Below are positions 1-5,811 of a DNA stretch of 5,811 bases, piece by piece. Position numbers and translations under genes: made by a program. The stretch is from an uncultured Eubacteriales bacterium (GTDB taxonomy: Bacteria > Bacillota > Clostridia > Christensenellales > CAG-138). Position 1 is the stretch's first letter. The number at the start of each line of letters is the position of its first letter. The stretch covers positions 1 through 5,811 of the forward strand of contig CACXNN010000129.1 of NCBI GenBank assembly GCA_902768995.1, given 5' to 3'. The notes under the pieces were generated by a model. The model saw nothing but the letters and a program-made list of their open reading frames with translations, did no database searches and had not been told where the DNA came from.

Positions 1-287
1 ACGGGGTGAACGTGCTGCCCTGGATGCTCTGCGGCACCAACGAGATCGGCGAGGTTACGGCCGAGAAGATGGAGACCGCCCGCTTGGTGGTCTGGGCCCA
101 GCACGGCATCTACGGCGCGGGTAAGGACCTCGATGAGACCTTCGGCCTCATCGAGACGGCGGAGAAGGCCGCCGAGATCTACATGAAGATCGCCCACCTG
201 CCCCGGGTCAACACCATCACCGACGCGCAGATGCACCTTCTCGAAGCCCGTTTCGGCGTCAAGGGCCGGGACGGGTATCTGGACTGA
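1..287 (+). CDS. rhaD: Rhamnulose-1-phosphate aldolase, C-terminal part (5' end cut by window)
   Basis: This is the last 94 or so residues of a class II, zinc-dependent aldolase. RhaD splits L-rhamnulose 1-phosphate into dihydroxyacetone phosphate and L-lactaldehyde in the cytoplasm, the last step of the rhamnose pathway. The reading frame is open from the window edge (first full codon at base 3), and the stop is TGA at 285-287. From memory of E. coli RhaD, the blocks LPWM-x-x-GT-x-EIG, then HG-x-x-G-x-G, then LDETFGLI-x-TAEK and the closing RFGV all match in order. The His codon at 102-104 sits where the third zinc-binding His of RhaD falls (H212 in E. coli); the other two ligands lie outside the window. 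L-fuculose-phosphate aldolase is a relative, but the LDETFGLI block favours RhaD. The next gene starts 14 bases after the stop, so they are probably co-transcribed. Confidence 0.88.
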   Translation, partial: GVNVLPWMLCGTNEIGEVTAEKMETARLVVWAQHGIYGAGKDLDETFGLIETAEKAAEIYMKIAHLPRVNTITDAQMHLLEARFGVKGRDGYLD

Positions 288-289
288 AT

Positions 290-296
290 AAGGAGG
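290..296 (+). promoter_or_regulatory. Strong Shine-Dalgarno site for the first SDR gene
   Basis: AAGGAGG lies five bases before the ATG at 302, at near-ideal sequence and spacing. It fixes that start and implies efficient reinitiation just after the rhaD stop. Confidence 0.85.
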
Positions 297-301
297 CTGT
301 T

Positions 302-1312
302 ATGAAGATTTTCATGATCGGCGGGACGGGCCTCTTGGGCTCCGAAGCCGCTAAGGAGCTGATCGCCCGGGGCCACGAGGTTTCCTCCCTGGCCCTGCCG
401 CCCCTGCCCACGGGGGCGGTGCTGCCCCCCGAGATGCAGCTGGAATTCGGCAACTATCTGGAGATGAGCGACGAGGAGCTCAAAGCGCACCTCACCGGCT
501 GTGAGGGCTTCGTCTTCGCCGCGGGGGTGGACGAGCGGGTGGAGGGCCCGGCCCCCATCTACGACCTGTACAAGAAGTACAATATCGACCCGGTGAAGCG
601 GCTGCTGGGCCTCTGCCGGGAGTGCGGCGTGCAGCACGTGGCCATCTGCGGCTCCTACTTCTCCTACGCCGCCAAGAAGTGGCCCGAGAAGGAGCTCACG
701 AAGTGGCACCCCTACATCCGCAGCCGCATCGACCAGGAGGAGGCCGCCATGGCCTTTGCGGGCGATATGGACGTGGCCGTGCTGGAGCTCCCCTACATCT
801 TCGGCACCCAGCCGGGCCGCAAGCCCGTGTGGGTGTTTCTGGTGGAGAACGTCATGAGCATGAAGGCATTTACCCTGTATCCCAAGGGCGGTTCCACCAT
901 GGTCACGGTCCATCAGGTCGCCGAGGCCATTGCCGGCGCCATCGAGCGGAACCGGGGCGGCCACTGCTACCCCATCGGCTATTACAACCTGACCTGGGTG
1001 GAGATGCTGAAGATCGTCCACAAGTACCTGGGCGTGCCGGATAAGCGGATCGTCACCATCCCCAACTGGATGTACGCCCTGGGCGGCAAAAAGCTCATGA
1101 AGGAGCAGGCCCAAAAGGGCATTCAGGGCGGGCTCCATATGGTGAAATTCACCGATATCATGTGTTCCAACCTATTTATCGATAAGGCCGAGGGCTGCGA
1201 TTTCCTGGGCGTCACCGACGACGACATCGACGCCGCCATCGGAGACAGCATCCTGCTCTGCAAGGACATTTTGGAGAAGAAGACCCAGGTGCTGGGGATG
1301 AAGGGGGAATAG
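302..1312 (+). CDS. Extended SDR (NAD-dependent epimerase/dehydratase family), variant active site
   Basis: This 336-residue cytoplasmic protein has the usual length of extended SDRs, which act on nucleotide sugars, sugar derivatives or sterol-like substrates using NAD(P). The Rossmann motif is at the N-terminus (G7-G-T-G10-L-L-G13), and a Ser in CGS (S118) is in the expected catalytic position. The catalytic Tyr-x3-Lys motif reads Y138-I-R-S-R142, so Lys is replaced by Arg; the pattern continues with the usual acidic residue three positions later. Residues 200-215 (TMVTVHQVAEAIAGAI) match the segment of the family that precedes the substrate-binding C-terminal lobe. The start is set by AAGGAGG at 290-296. 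The gene lies 14 bases after rhaD, and the next SDR begins one base after its stop, which indicates an operon and perhaps a joint function. The Arg may weaken redox chemistry or mark a subfamily with a different role. I do not recognise a specific substrate. Confidence 0.85.
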   Translation: MKIFMIGGTGLLGSEAAKELIARGHEVSSLALPPLPTGAVLPPEMQLEFGNYLEMSDEELKAHLTGCEGFVFAAGVDERVEGPAPIYDLYKKYNIDPVKRLLGLCRECGVQHVAICGSYFSYAAKKWPEKELTKWHPYIRSRIDQEEAAMAFAGDMDVAVLELPYIFGTQPGRKPVWVFLVENVMSMKAFTLYPKGGSTMVTVHQVAEAIAGAIERNRGGHCYPIGYYNLTWVEMLKIVHKYLGVPDKRIVTIPNWMYALGGKKLMKEQAQKGIQGGLHMVKFTDIMCSNLFIDKAEGCDFLGVTDDDIDAAIGDSILLCKDILEKKTQVLGMKGE

Positions 1313-1313
1313 T

Positions 1314-2828
1314 ATGCGGGTGTTCATGACCGGCGCCGGGGGTGGCATGGGCTTCGAAAGCTTCAAGGCCATGCTGCCGGACCTGGGGAAGCTCTACGAT
1401 CTGGTGCTCCTCCTCCGGGACAGCGAGAAGAACCGGAAGCTGTTCGCCCCCTATATGGATACGAAGGGGCTGCACATCTACTGGGGCGACCTGCTGAACC
1501 GGGAGGACGTGGCGGCCTGCGTCCAGGGGGCTGATATCGTCTTGCATATCGCGGCCTTCGTATCTCCCCAGGCGGACTACTTCCCCAAGAAGGCCATGGC
1601 GAACAACTACGGCTCCACCCGGAACCTGATCGAGGCCATCCAAAGCCTGGGCCAGGGCGACAGCACCCGCTTCGTCTATATCGGCACCGTGGCGGAGACC
1701 GGGGATCGGATGCCGCCCATCCACTGGGGGCGGGTGGGCGACCCCATCAAGCCCAGCATGTTCGACTACTACGCCGTATCGAAGGTGGCCGCCGAGCGGT
1801 ACGTCATCGAAAGCGGCCTTACTTACTGGGTGAGCCTGCGGCAGACGGGCATCATTGGCCCCGCCATGGCCAAGATCCGGGACCCCATCCAGTTTCACAA
1901 CTGCCTGGACAACGTCCTCGAATACGCCTCCGATCGGGACAGCGGCCGCCTGATGCGGAACCTCTGCGCCTACGAGGCGGAGGGCACCTTGGACCCCTCC
2001 TTCTGGGGCCACGTCTACAACATCGGCGGGGGCGAAAGCTGCCGGGTGGACACCTACACCATGTACAAAATCATGTACGGGGAGATCGGGATCAAGAACA
2101 TCGACTACGTCATCGATCCCAAGGTCAACGCCACGAGGAACTTCCACGGCCAGTACTACCTGGACTCCGACAAGCTGGAGAACTACCTCCACTTCCGGTC
2201 CGACTCCATGCAGTATTTCTACGACGCCTACCTGAAGGAGCTGGGCCCGGCCAAGCCCTTCGGCCGGATCATCTGCAAACTGCCCGGCGGCCAGAAGCTC
2301 ATGGGCGCCATCATCAAGAGCACCTTCAACAAGCTCCTGGACAGCGAGCACGGGCCCCGGTACTGGCTGAAGAATAACATGGAGGACCATATCGACGCCT
2401 ACTGGGGCAGTCGCAAGGCCTGGGAGGCCCTTCCCGAGAAAGCCAGCGAAATGGACCACTTCACCGATTGGGACACGGTGGTGCCCATGGACCACGGCTA
2501 CGACGAAACCAAGCCCGAGAGCCAGCTCGACCGGGCCGATATGGCCGGGGCCGCCAAATTCCGGGGCGGAGAGCTCCTCTCCGAGACCATGACCACCGGC
2601 GACTGGCGGACCAAGCTCACCTTCCGCTGCGCCTTCGGCCATGAGTTTGAAGCGAGCCCCCGGCTGGTGCTGGAGGGCGGCCACTGGTGCCCCGAGTGCG
2701 AGAGAAAGAGCTGGAACTACGGCCGCCGGGCCCAGGCGGATCCCTTCTTCGCTCAGGTCTGGACCCCCCTCCACGAGCCGGACGAGCTTAGGGAATACCC
2801 CAAGGCCGTCACGGAGCTGGATGTATAG
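1314..2828 (+). CDS. Extended SDR with long C-terminal tail and zinc-ribbon-like module
   Basis: This protein has 504 residues, about 180 more than a usual extended SDR. Residues 1-310 or so form the SDR part: TGAGGGMG at 6-13 binds NAD(P), D59 follows the third strand, N98 begins the usual N-x-x-G-x-x-NL-x-EA helix, and T125/Y153/K157 (YAVSK) form an intact catalytic set. Residues 311-430 are a tail I cannot assign. Residues 439-462 hold C439-x3-H443-x15-C459-x2-C462, with GHEF and WCPEC around the ligands, which reads as a small zinc ribbon or treble clef. A Trp/Pro-rich end follows. AAGGGGG at 1301-1307, inside the previous gene, sets the start at 1314. The one-base gap from the preceding SDR indicates translational coupling, and a terminator follows at 2850. 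The likely role is oxidation, reduction or epimerisation of a sugar-like compound; the substrate is unknown. Confidence 0.85.
   Translation: MRVFMTGAGGGMGFESFKAMLPDLGKLYDLVLLLRDSEKNRKLFAPYMDTKGLHIYWGDLLNREDVAACVQGADIVLHIAAFVSPQADYFPKKAMANNYGSTRNLIEAIQSLGQGDSTRFVYIGTVAETGDRMPPIHWGRVGDPIKPSMFDYYAVSKVAAERYVIESGLTYWVSLRQTGIIGPAMAKIRDPIQFHNCLDNVLEYASDRDSGRLMRNLCAYEAEGTLDPSFWGHVYNIGGGESCRVDTYTMYKIMYGEIGIKNIDYVIDPKVNATRNFHGQYYLDSDKLENYLHFRSDSMQYFYDAYLKELGPAKPFGRIICKLPGGQKLMGAIIKSTFNKLLDSEHGPRYWLKNNMEDHIDAYWGSRKAWEALPEKASEMDHFTDWDTVVPMDHGYDETKPESQLDRADMAGAAKFRGGELLSETMTTGDWRTKLTFRCAFGHEFEASPRLVLEGGHWCPECERKSWNYGRRAQADPFFAQVWTPLHEPDELREYPKAVTELDV
2628..2699 (+). other. Zinc-ribbon-like Cys/His module inside the second SDR gene
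   Basis: These bases encode residues 439-462, with the ligand pattern C-x3-H-x15-C-x2-C. The flanks (aromatic before the first Cys, G-H-aromatic-x-F around the His, W-C-P-x-C at the end) resemble the layout of treble-clef repeats such as DUF4379. That family comparison is from memory. Zinc binding is inferred and not shown. Confidence 0.6.
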
Positions 2829-2849
2829 ACAAGAGTATGATGGCAACGG

Positions 2850-2878
2850 AAAAGAGGCGCTCGCTCGCCTCTTTTTTT
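2850..2878 (+). terminator. Intrinsic terminator after the rhaD-SDR-SDR unit
   Basis: A 6-bp GC-rich stem (GAGGCG at 2854-2859 with CGCCTC at 2866-2871) encloses a 6-base loop. It can extend through four A-T pairs (2850-2853 with 2872-2875) and is followed by seven Ts at 2872-2878. It lies 21 bases after the stop of the second SDR gene and separates the two transcription units. Confidence 0.9.
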
Positions 2879-2906
2879 GTGGGTTGGAGGGTGCGCCGCG
2901 TTGTAG

Positions 2907-2926
2907 GGGCCGGGCGAGACCGGCCC
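2907..2926. repeat. GC-rich inverted repeat, candidate dispersed intergenic palindrome
   Basis: GGGCCGG (2907-2913) pairs with CCGGCCC (2920-2926) around a 6-base loop, directly after TTGTAGG. No T-tract follows, so it is not an intrinsic terminator. The TTGTAGGGGC entry followed by a GC palindrome is reminiscent of short palindromic repeats scattered between genes in high-GC gut Clostridia. That resemblance is from memory. An operator upstream of the next promoter is the alternative. Confidence 0.5.
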
Positions 2927-2936
2927 GGAAAAGCTC

Positions 2937-2965
2937 TGTACATTCCCCCGCCGGCATGGTATACT
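2937..2965 (+). promoter_or_regulatory. Predicted sigma-A promoter with extended -10, driving the MATE-HAD-Nudix unit
   Basis: The -35 is TGTACA (2937-2942, four of six consensus bases). A 17-base spacer follows, then the extended -10 element TGG-TATACT (hexamer at 2960-2965, five of six consensus bases). Transcription would start near 2972, giving a leader of about 25 bases. Its position, after a terminator and just before a gene, supports the call. Confidence 0.7.
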
Positions 2966-2973
2966 TATAAGTA
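2962..2973. promoter_or_regulatory. 12-bp perfect palindrome over the -10/+1 region, candidate operator
   Basis: TACTTATAAGTA is its own reverse complement and overlaps the end of the -10 element and the predicted start of transcription. A dimeric repressor bound here would block RNA polymerase, as MarR- and TetR-type regulators do at many efflux genes. About one such palindrome is expected by chance in a window this long, and no regulator gene is visible, so this is only a suggestion. Confidence 0.35.
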
Positions 2974-2996
2974 CGACAGAAAAGCAAGGGCATCGC

Positions 2997-4316
2997 ATGA
3001 GCAAAGGCGTGGAGAGCATCCGCAAATTTTTCTCCCGGCGGGACGTGGACATGACCAGGGGCAACGTGTACGGGCTCCTGATCGAGTTCGCCGTGCCGCT
3101 GCTTTTGGGGAACCTGTTCCAGCAGCTCTACAACACCGTGGACACCTGGGTGGTGGGGAACTACGTGGGGAAGGAGGCCTTCTCCGCCGTGGGCACCGTG
3201 AACCCCATCATCAACATGCTCATCGGCTTCTTCATGGGCCTGTCCGTAGGCGCCGGGGTGGTCATCTCCCAGTACTACGGGGCCAAGCAGACCGACAAGG
3301 TCAGCGACACCGTCCACACGGCCCTGGTCATGACCGGGGTGCTGGGGGTGCTGTTCACCGCCATCGGCGTATCCATGACGCCCCTGATGCTCAAATTCAT
3401 GAAGACGCCCGCCGAGGTGCTCCCCGAGGCCAAGCGGTATCTGACCATCTACTTCTCCGGCATCTTCGGCCTCATGCTCTACAACATCGGCGCGGGCATC
3501 CTGCGGGCGGTGGGGGACTCTCAGCGGCCCTTCTACTTCCTGGTGCTGTCCGCCAGTTTGAACATCGTGCTGGACCTTCTCTTCGTGCTGGCGTTCCATA
3601 TGGGCGTGGCGGGCGTTGCCTACGCCACCATCCTCTCCCAGGGAATCTCGGCCCTGCTGGTGCTCTTCGTGCTCCTGCGGGCGGACAACTGCTGCCGGGT
3701 GCAGGTGAGGAAGCTCAAGATGCACTGGGACGTGCTGAAGAAGGTCCAGTCCTACATCAACTACTTCGGGGCGGACTGCATGGGCGGCTGGACCGCCTAC
3801 ACCAAGATCGACGCCTTCCTGTTCCTGCCCATGCAGAGCGTGGCCATGGGCGCCACCACCTTCGTGGGCCAGAACCTGGGAGTCAACGACGTGGCCCGGG
3901 CCCGGCAGGGGGTGAGCGCGGCGCTGAAGATCTCCGCCCTCATCACCGTGGCCCTCATGGTGCCGGTGGTGGCCTTCGCACCCCATCTGGTGCGCTTCTT
4001 CAACGACACCCCGGAGGTGGTCCAGTTCGGCACCCTGTTCCTTCGGATGATGTCCCCCTTCTACGTGCTCTGCTGCGCGAACCAGATCCTGTCCGGGTCC
4101 CTGCGGGGCGCGGGGGACAGCCGAACGCCCATGATCATCATGCTGGGGAGCTTCGTGGTGTTCCGGCAGATCTATCTCTTCTGCATCACCCATTTCGTAT
4201 CCAACACCATCGTGCCGGTGGCCCTGGGGTATCCGGCGGGCTGGCTGGTGTGCAGCGCCGCCACCTTTCTCTACTTCCGCTTCGCCCACTGGGAGAAGCA
4301 CCGGGTGGTCGAGTGA
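2997..4316 (+). CDS. MATE-family efflux transporter with apparent loss of helix 7
   Basis: MATE proteins are inner-membrane antiporters that export cationic drugs and metabolites against Na+ or H+. This protein has 439 residues and opens with the D-x-T-x-G-N motif (18-23) that precedes helix 1. The two pseudo-symmetric halves are visible with an offset of exactly 200 residues: G58/G258, Q92/Q292, G95/G295 and the paired loops RAVGDSQRP (170-178) and RGAGDSRTP (370-378). Helix 1 (about 25-49, with FAVP and NLFQQLYN) has no partner in the second half: the cytoplasmic loop LKK ending at 249 runs straight into VQSYIN, where relatives carry a G-x-P-A-G-L-containing helix of about 21 residues. The frame is kept. 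An AAGGG at 2986-2990 is a modest ribosome site. The gene leads an operon with the HAD and Nudix genes. The family call is secure, the substrate is unknown and activity is doubtful. Confidence 0.9.
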   Translation: MSKGVESIRKFFSRRDVDMTRGNVYGLLIEFAVPLLLGNLFQQLYNTVDTWVVGNYVGKEAFSAVGTVNPIINMLIGFFMGLSVGAGVVISQYYGAKQTDKVSDTVHTALVMTGVLGVLFTAIGVSMTPLMLKFMKTPAEVLPEAKRYLTIYFSGIFGLMLYNIGAGILRAVGDSQRPFYFLVLSASLNIVLDLLFVLAFHMGVAGVAYATILSQGISALLVLFVLLRADNCCRVQVRKLKMHWDVLKKVQSYINYFGADCMGGWTAYTKIDAFLFLPMQSVAMGATTFVGQNLGVNDVARARQGVSAALKISALITVALMVPVVAFAPHLVRFFNDTPEVVQFGTLFLRMMSPFYVLCCANQILSGSLRGAGDSRTPMIIMLGSFVVFRQIYLFCITHFVSNTIVPVALGYPAGWLVCSAATFLYFRFAHWEKHRVVE

Positions 4317-4345
4317 CCGACACTTTTTGAAACGAGGTATTTGTT

Positions 4346-5179
4346 ATGCGGTATGATCAGGCAGCCATATTGACCGATCTGGACGGGACGCTGTTCGACA
4401 GCCAGGGGAACGTGACCAAGGAAAGCCGGGCCGCCATCCGGGCATTCATCGCCGGGGGCGGGCTTTTCGCCGTGGCCACGGGCCGGGAGCCCCGGAACGC
4501 CCGGCGGCACCTGCCGGACGTACCTCTGAACGGGCCCTCCGTGTGCCTCAACGGAGCGGCGGTCTACGATTTCGTGCATCGGAGGTATATCTCCGCTATC
4601 CCCATGGATAAGGAAGCAGCCCAGGACGTGCTGCTCCACTGCCTTGAAATGGACTGGCCCCTGGACCTGCAGGTGTACACCGACGACGGCATCTATTACG
4701 CCTCGCCCCTCGATACAGCGGACCCGGGCTTTTTGCGCATCCACCAGCCCACCACCTGTTTGCCCATGGATCAGCTCCTTCAAAAGACCTGGATCAAGAC
4801 GGTGCTGCTGGAGCGGGAGGTGGACGCCCTGGCCCTCATGCGGGCGTACCTGAAGGAGAAGGGGTACGACAAGCGCCTCGCTTTGGTGGAGGGGACCACG
4901 GACGTGGTGAAGATCGGCAAGTATCAGGAGCTGCTGCCCCAGGACGTGAACAAGGGCACCGGCGTGGACGCGCTTCGCCAGCTCCCCGTGTACGCGGGCC
5001 GGACCCTCATCGCCGTGGGGGACTACTGGAACGATATGGAGCTGCTGGAAGCGGCGGACATCGCCTGCTGCCCCGCCAACGCCATCCCCGAGGTGAAGGC
5101 CGTCTGCGCCCATATCCTGCCCTCCCACAACGACGACCCCATGGTCGCCTTGATCCGGGACGTGATCCCGGCTCTATAA
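4346..5179 (+). CDS. Cof-type HAD-superfamily phosphatase (class IIB cap)
   Basis: This 277-residue cytoplasmic Mg2+-dependent phosphatase is of the usual Cof/YidA-like length. All four HAD motifs are present: D11-L-D13-G-T (nucleophile and acid/base), T45 in ATGR (phosphate binding), K203 in N-K-G, and G225-D226-x2-N229-D230 (metal binding). The stretch between residues 80 and 190 or so is the C2 cap that decides substrate choice. Family members hydrolyse small phosphates such as sugar phosphates, pyridoxal phosphate or flavin mononucleotide, and the exact substrate cannot be told from sequence. GAGGT at 4334-4338, seven bases before the ATG, supports the start. The gene lies 29 bases after the MATE stop with no terminator between, and the Nudix gene follows by 4 bases, so the three probably share one transcript. 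Confidence 0.9.
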   Translation: MRYDQAAILTDLDGTLFDSQGNVTKESRAAIRAFIAGGGLFAVATGREPRNARRHLPDVPLNGPSVCLNGAAVYDFVHRRYISAIPMDKEAAQDVLLHCLEMDWPLDLQVYTDDGIYYASPLDTADPGFLRIHQPTTCLPMDQLLQKTWIKTVLLEREVDALALMRAYLKEKGYDKRLALVEGTTDVVKIGKYQELLPQDVNKGTGVDALRQLPVYAGRTLIAVGDYWNDMELLEAADIACCPANAIPEVKAVCAHILPSHNDDPMVALIRDVIPAL

Positions 5180-5183
5180 GCCT

Positions 5184-5573
5184 ATGGCGGTGGACGTGGT
5201 GGCGGCCCTGGTGGTCCAGGATGGGAAGTTCATGATCTGTCAGCGCCCGGCCCACAAGGCCCGGGGGCTCCTGTGGGAGTTCGTGGGCGGCAAGGTGGAG
5301 GAGGGCGAGACCCGGGAGCAGGCCCTCATCCGGGAGTGCCGGGAGGAGCTGGGCGTCACCGTGGCGCCCGGGGAGATCTACATGGAGGTGGACCACGTAT
5401 ACCCGGACATCACCATCCACCTGACGCTGTTCCGGGCGGCCATCGTCTCGGGCCGGCCCCAGAAGCTGGAGCACGCGGACATCCGGTTCATTGCCCCCGG
5501 GGACATCCCCAGCTACGCCTTTTGCCCCGCCGACGCCAGCATCCTGGCCCGGATCGCTGCCGACGGCGTATAA
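5184..5573 (+). CDS. MutT-like Nudix hydrolase
   Basis: This 129-residue protein is the same length as E. coli MutT. The Nudix box is complete: G36-x5-E42-x7-R50-E51-C52-x-E54-E55-L-G57-V58, with the metal-binding glutamates in place. Nudix enzymes cleave nucleoside diphosphates linked to another group. MutT relatives remove oxidised dGTP or other non-canonical nucleotides. The segment before the box reads WEFVGGK, with Val where MutT has Pro. Residues 107-120 (DIPSYAFCPADASI) resemble the MutT/NudG C-terminus. The start at 5184 is the only ATG after an in-frame stop at 5163-5165. I see no Shine-Dalgarno site before it, so translation is probably coupled to the HAD gene, whose stop is four bases upstream. 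The role is likely nucleotide-pool cleaning. 8-oxo-dGTP, CTP-type or another substrate remain possible. Confidence 0.9.
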   Translation: MAVDVVAALVVQDGKFMICQRPAHKARGLLWEFVGGKVEEGETREQALIRECREELGVTVAPGEIYMEVDHVYPDITIHLTLFRAAIVSGRPQKLEHADIRFIAPGDIPSYAFCPADASILARIAADGV

Positions 5574-5594
5574 CTTGTACTAAAAAACAGGAAA

Positions 5595-5627
5595 GGACCA
5601 TGGCACAGGCCATGGTCCGATTTTTTT
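5595..5627 (+). terminator. Strong intrinsic terminator between convergent genes
   Basis: A perfect 10-bp stem (GGACCATGGC at 5595-5604 with GCCATGGTCC at 5609-5618) has a 4-base loop and is followed by GA and seven Ts (5621-5627). It ends the MATE-HAD-Nudix unit 21 bases after the Nudix stop. Read on the minus strand, the stem is followed by TTT, a short gap and six Ts (complement of 5582-5587). It may therefore also end the convergent dihydrolipoyl dehydrogenase transcript, less efficiently. Confidence 0.9.
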
Positions 5628-5633
5628 GAACGA

Positions 5634-5811
5634 TCAGCCCAGCTTAACCTCCAGCTCCTCCAGGGCGGCGGTGAGGGCCTCCTCGAAGGTGGGGTGGGGG
5701 CGCATGGCGCGCAAGAGGTCGGCGGGGGTGAGGCCATTGGCGATGGCTTCACTAAGCTGGGAGATCATGTCCGACGCGTTGGCGCACATGAGCTGGGCCC
5801 CCAGGAGCTTC
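5634..5811 (-). CDS. lpdA: Dihydrolipoyl dehydrogenase, C-terminal 58 residues (5' end cut by window)
   Basis: The minus strand is open from the window edge to a TGA (complement of 5634-5636) and encodes the end of an FAD-dependent disulfide oxidoreductase. The frame reads LLGAQLMCANASDMI, then a helix, then RPHPTFEEAL, which is the dimer-interface end of dihydrolipoyl dehydrogenase (E3). E3 reoxidises lipoyl groups of 2-oxoacid, acetoin or glycine-cleavage complexes with NAD+. The catalytic His (complement of 5694-5696) and the Glu five residues later, which activates it, are both present, as in E. coli H444/E449. The redox-active disulfide and the FAD domain lie outside the window. Mercuric and glutathione reductases share the fold, but the GAQLMC-x-N-x-SDMI block favours E3. 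The gene converges on the Nudix gene and ends 60 bases from it, with a hairpin terminator between. Which complex it serves cannot be told. Confidence 0.85.
   Translation of the reverse strand, partial: KLLGAQLMCANASDMISQLSEAIANGLTPADLLRAMRPHPTFEEALTAALEELEVKLG

Noticed and set aside
179..1138. A 319-codon minus-strand frame opposite the first SDR gene.
   Set aside because: It has a biased His/Leu/Gly composition and no motifs, and lies antisense to a gene with clear family motifs and a strong ribosome site.
2907..2926. Second terminator after the SDR unit.
   Set aside because: The hairpin is followed by GGAAAAGC and not a T-tract, and a good terminator already precedes it.
1212..4301. A 1029-codon open frame on the minus strand.
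   Set aside because: It runs opposite three well-supported genes and across a terminator and promoter. The protein is low-complexity, rich in His, Gly, Val and Glu, with no recognisable domain. High GC at third codon positions removes stops from the antisense frame.
2837..4330. A 497-codon plus-strand frame overlapping the MATE gene.
   Set aside because: Its Arg/Gly/His-rich product is typical of an out-of-frame reading of GC-rich DNA; the MATE frame has membrane helices and conserved motifs.
4327..4357. TTGAAA and TATGAT, 19 bases apart, as a promoter for the HAD gene.
   Set aside because: The -10 lies inside the HAD coding sequence, so its transcript would miss the start codon and ribosome site.
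5513..5752. A 79-codon minus-strand frame near the right edge.
   Set aside because: It is in a different frame from the dihydrolipoyl dehydrogenase C-terminus, runs through the terminator and into the Nudix gene, and is Pro/Ser-rich without motifs.

Overview
The base composition is high in GC, with strong GC preference at third codon positions. Shine-Dalgarno sites are purine-rich, and the proteins read like those of gut Clostridia. I infer a high-GC anaerobic Firmicute of the Oscillospiraceae/Ruminococcaceae kind. This placement is by eye and is not proven. The window has two same-strand transcription units followed by the end of a convergent gene.

Unit 1 (1-2878): the 3' end of a rhamnulose-1-phosphate aldolase gene (rhaD) is followed by two tightly packed extended short-chain dehydrogenase/reductase (SDR) genes and a clean intrinsic terminator. 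The first SDR has Arg where the catalytic Lys is expected. The second has an intact Tyr/Lys pair and a long C-terminal tail ending in a Cys/His zinc-ribbon-like module. Together they suggest a deoxysugar or sugar-derivative pathway tied to aldolase chemistry. The substrate cannot be read from the sequence.

The intergenic stretch 2879-2996 holds a GC-rich inverted repeat, an extended -10 promoter and a 12-bp perfect palindrome over the -10/+1 region.

Unit 2 (2937-5627): a MATE-family multidrug/Na+ antiporter, a Cof-type HAD phosphatase and a MutT-like Nudix hydrolase lie in a row and end at a second strong terminator. The MATE protein appears to lack about 21 residues that should form its seventh membrane helix. 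The HAD and Nudix enzymes look like metabolite or nucleotide house-cleaning enzymes.

On the minus strand, 5634-5811 holds the C-terminus of a dihydrolipoyl dehydrogenase, cut by the window edge. It converges on the Nudix gene, with the second terminator between them.

The points most worth a second look are the rhaD-linked SDR pair with its zinc-ribbon tail and the apparent loss of one helix in the MATE transporter. I saw no RNA genes, CRISPR array, insertion sequence or phage gene.
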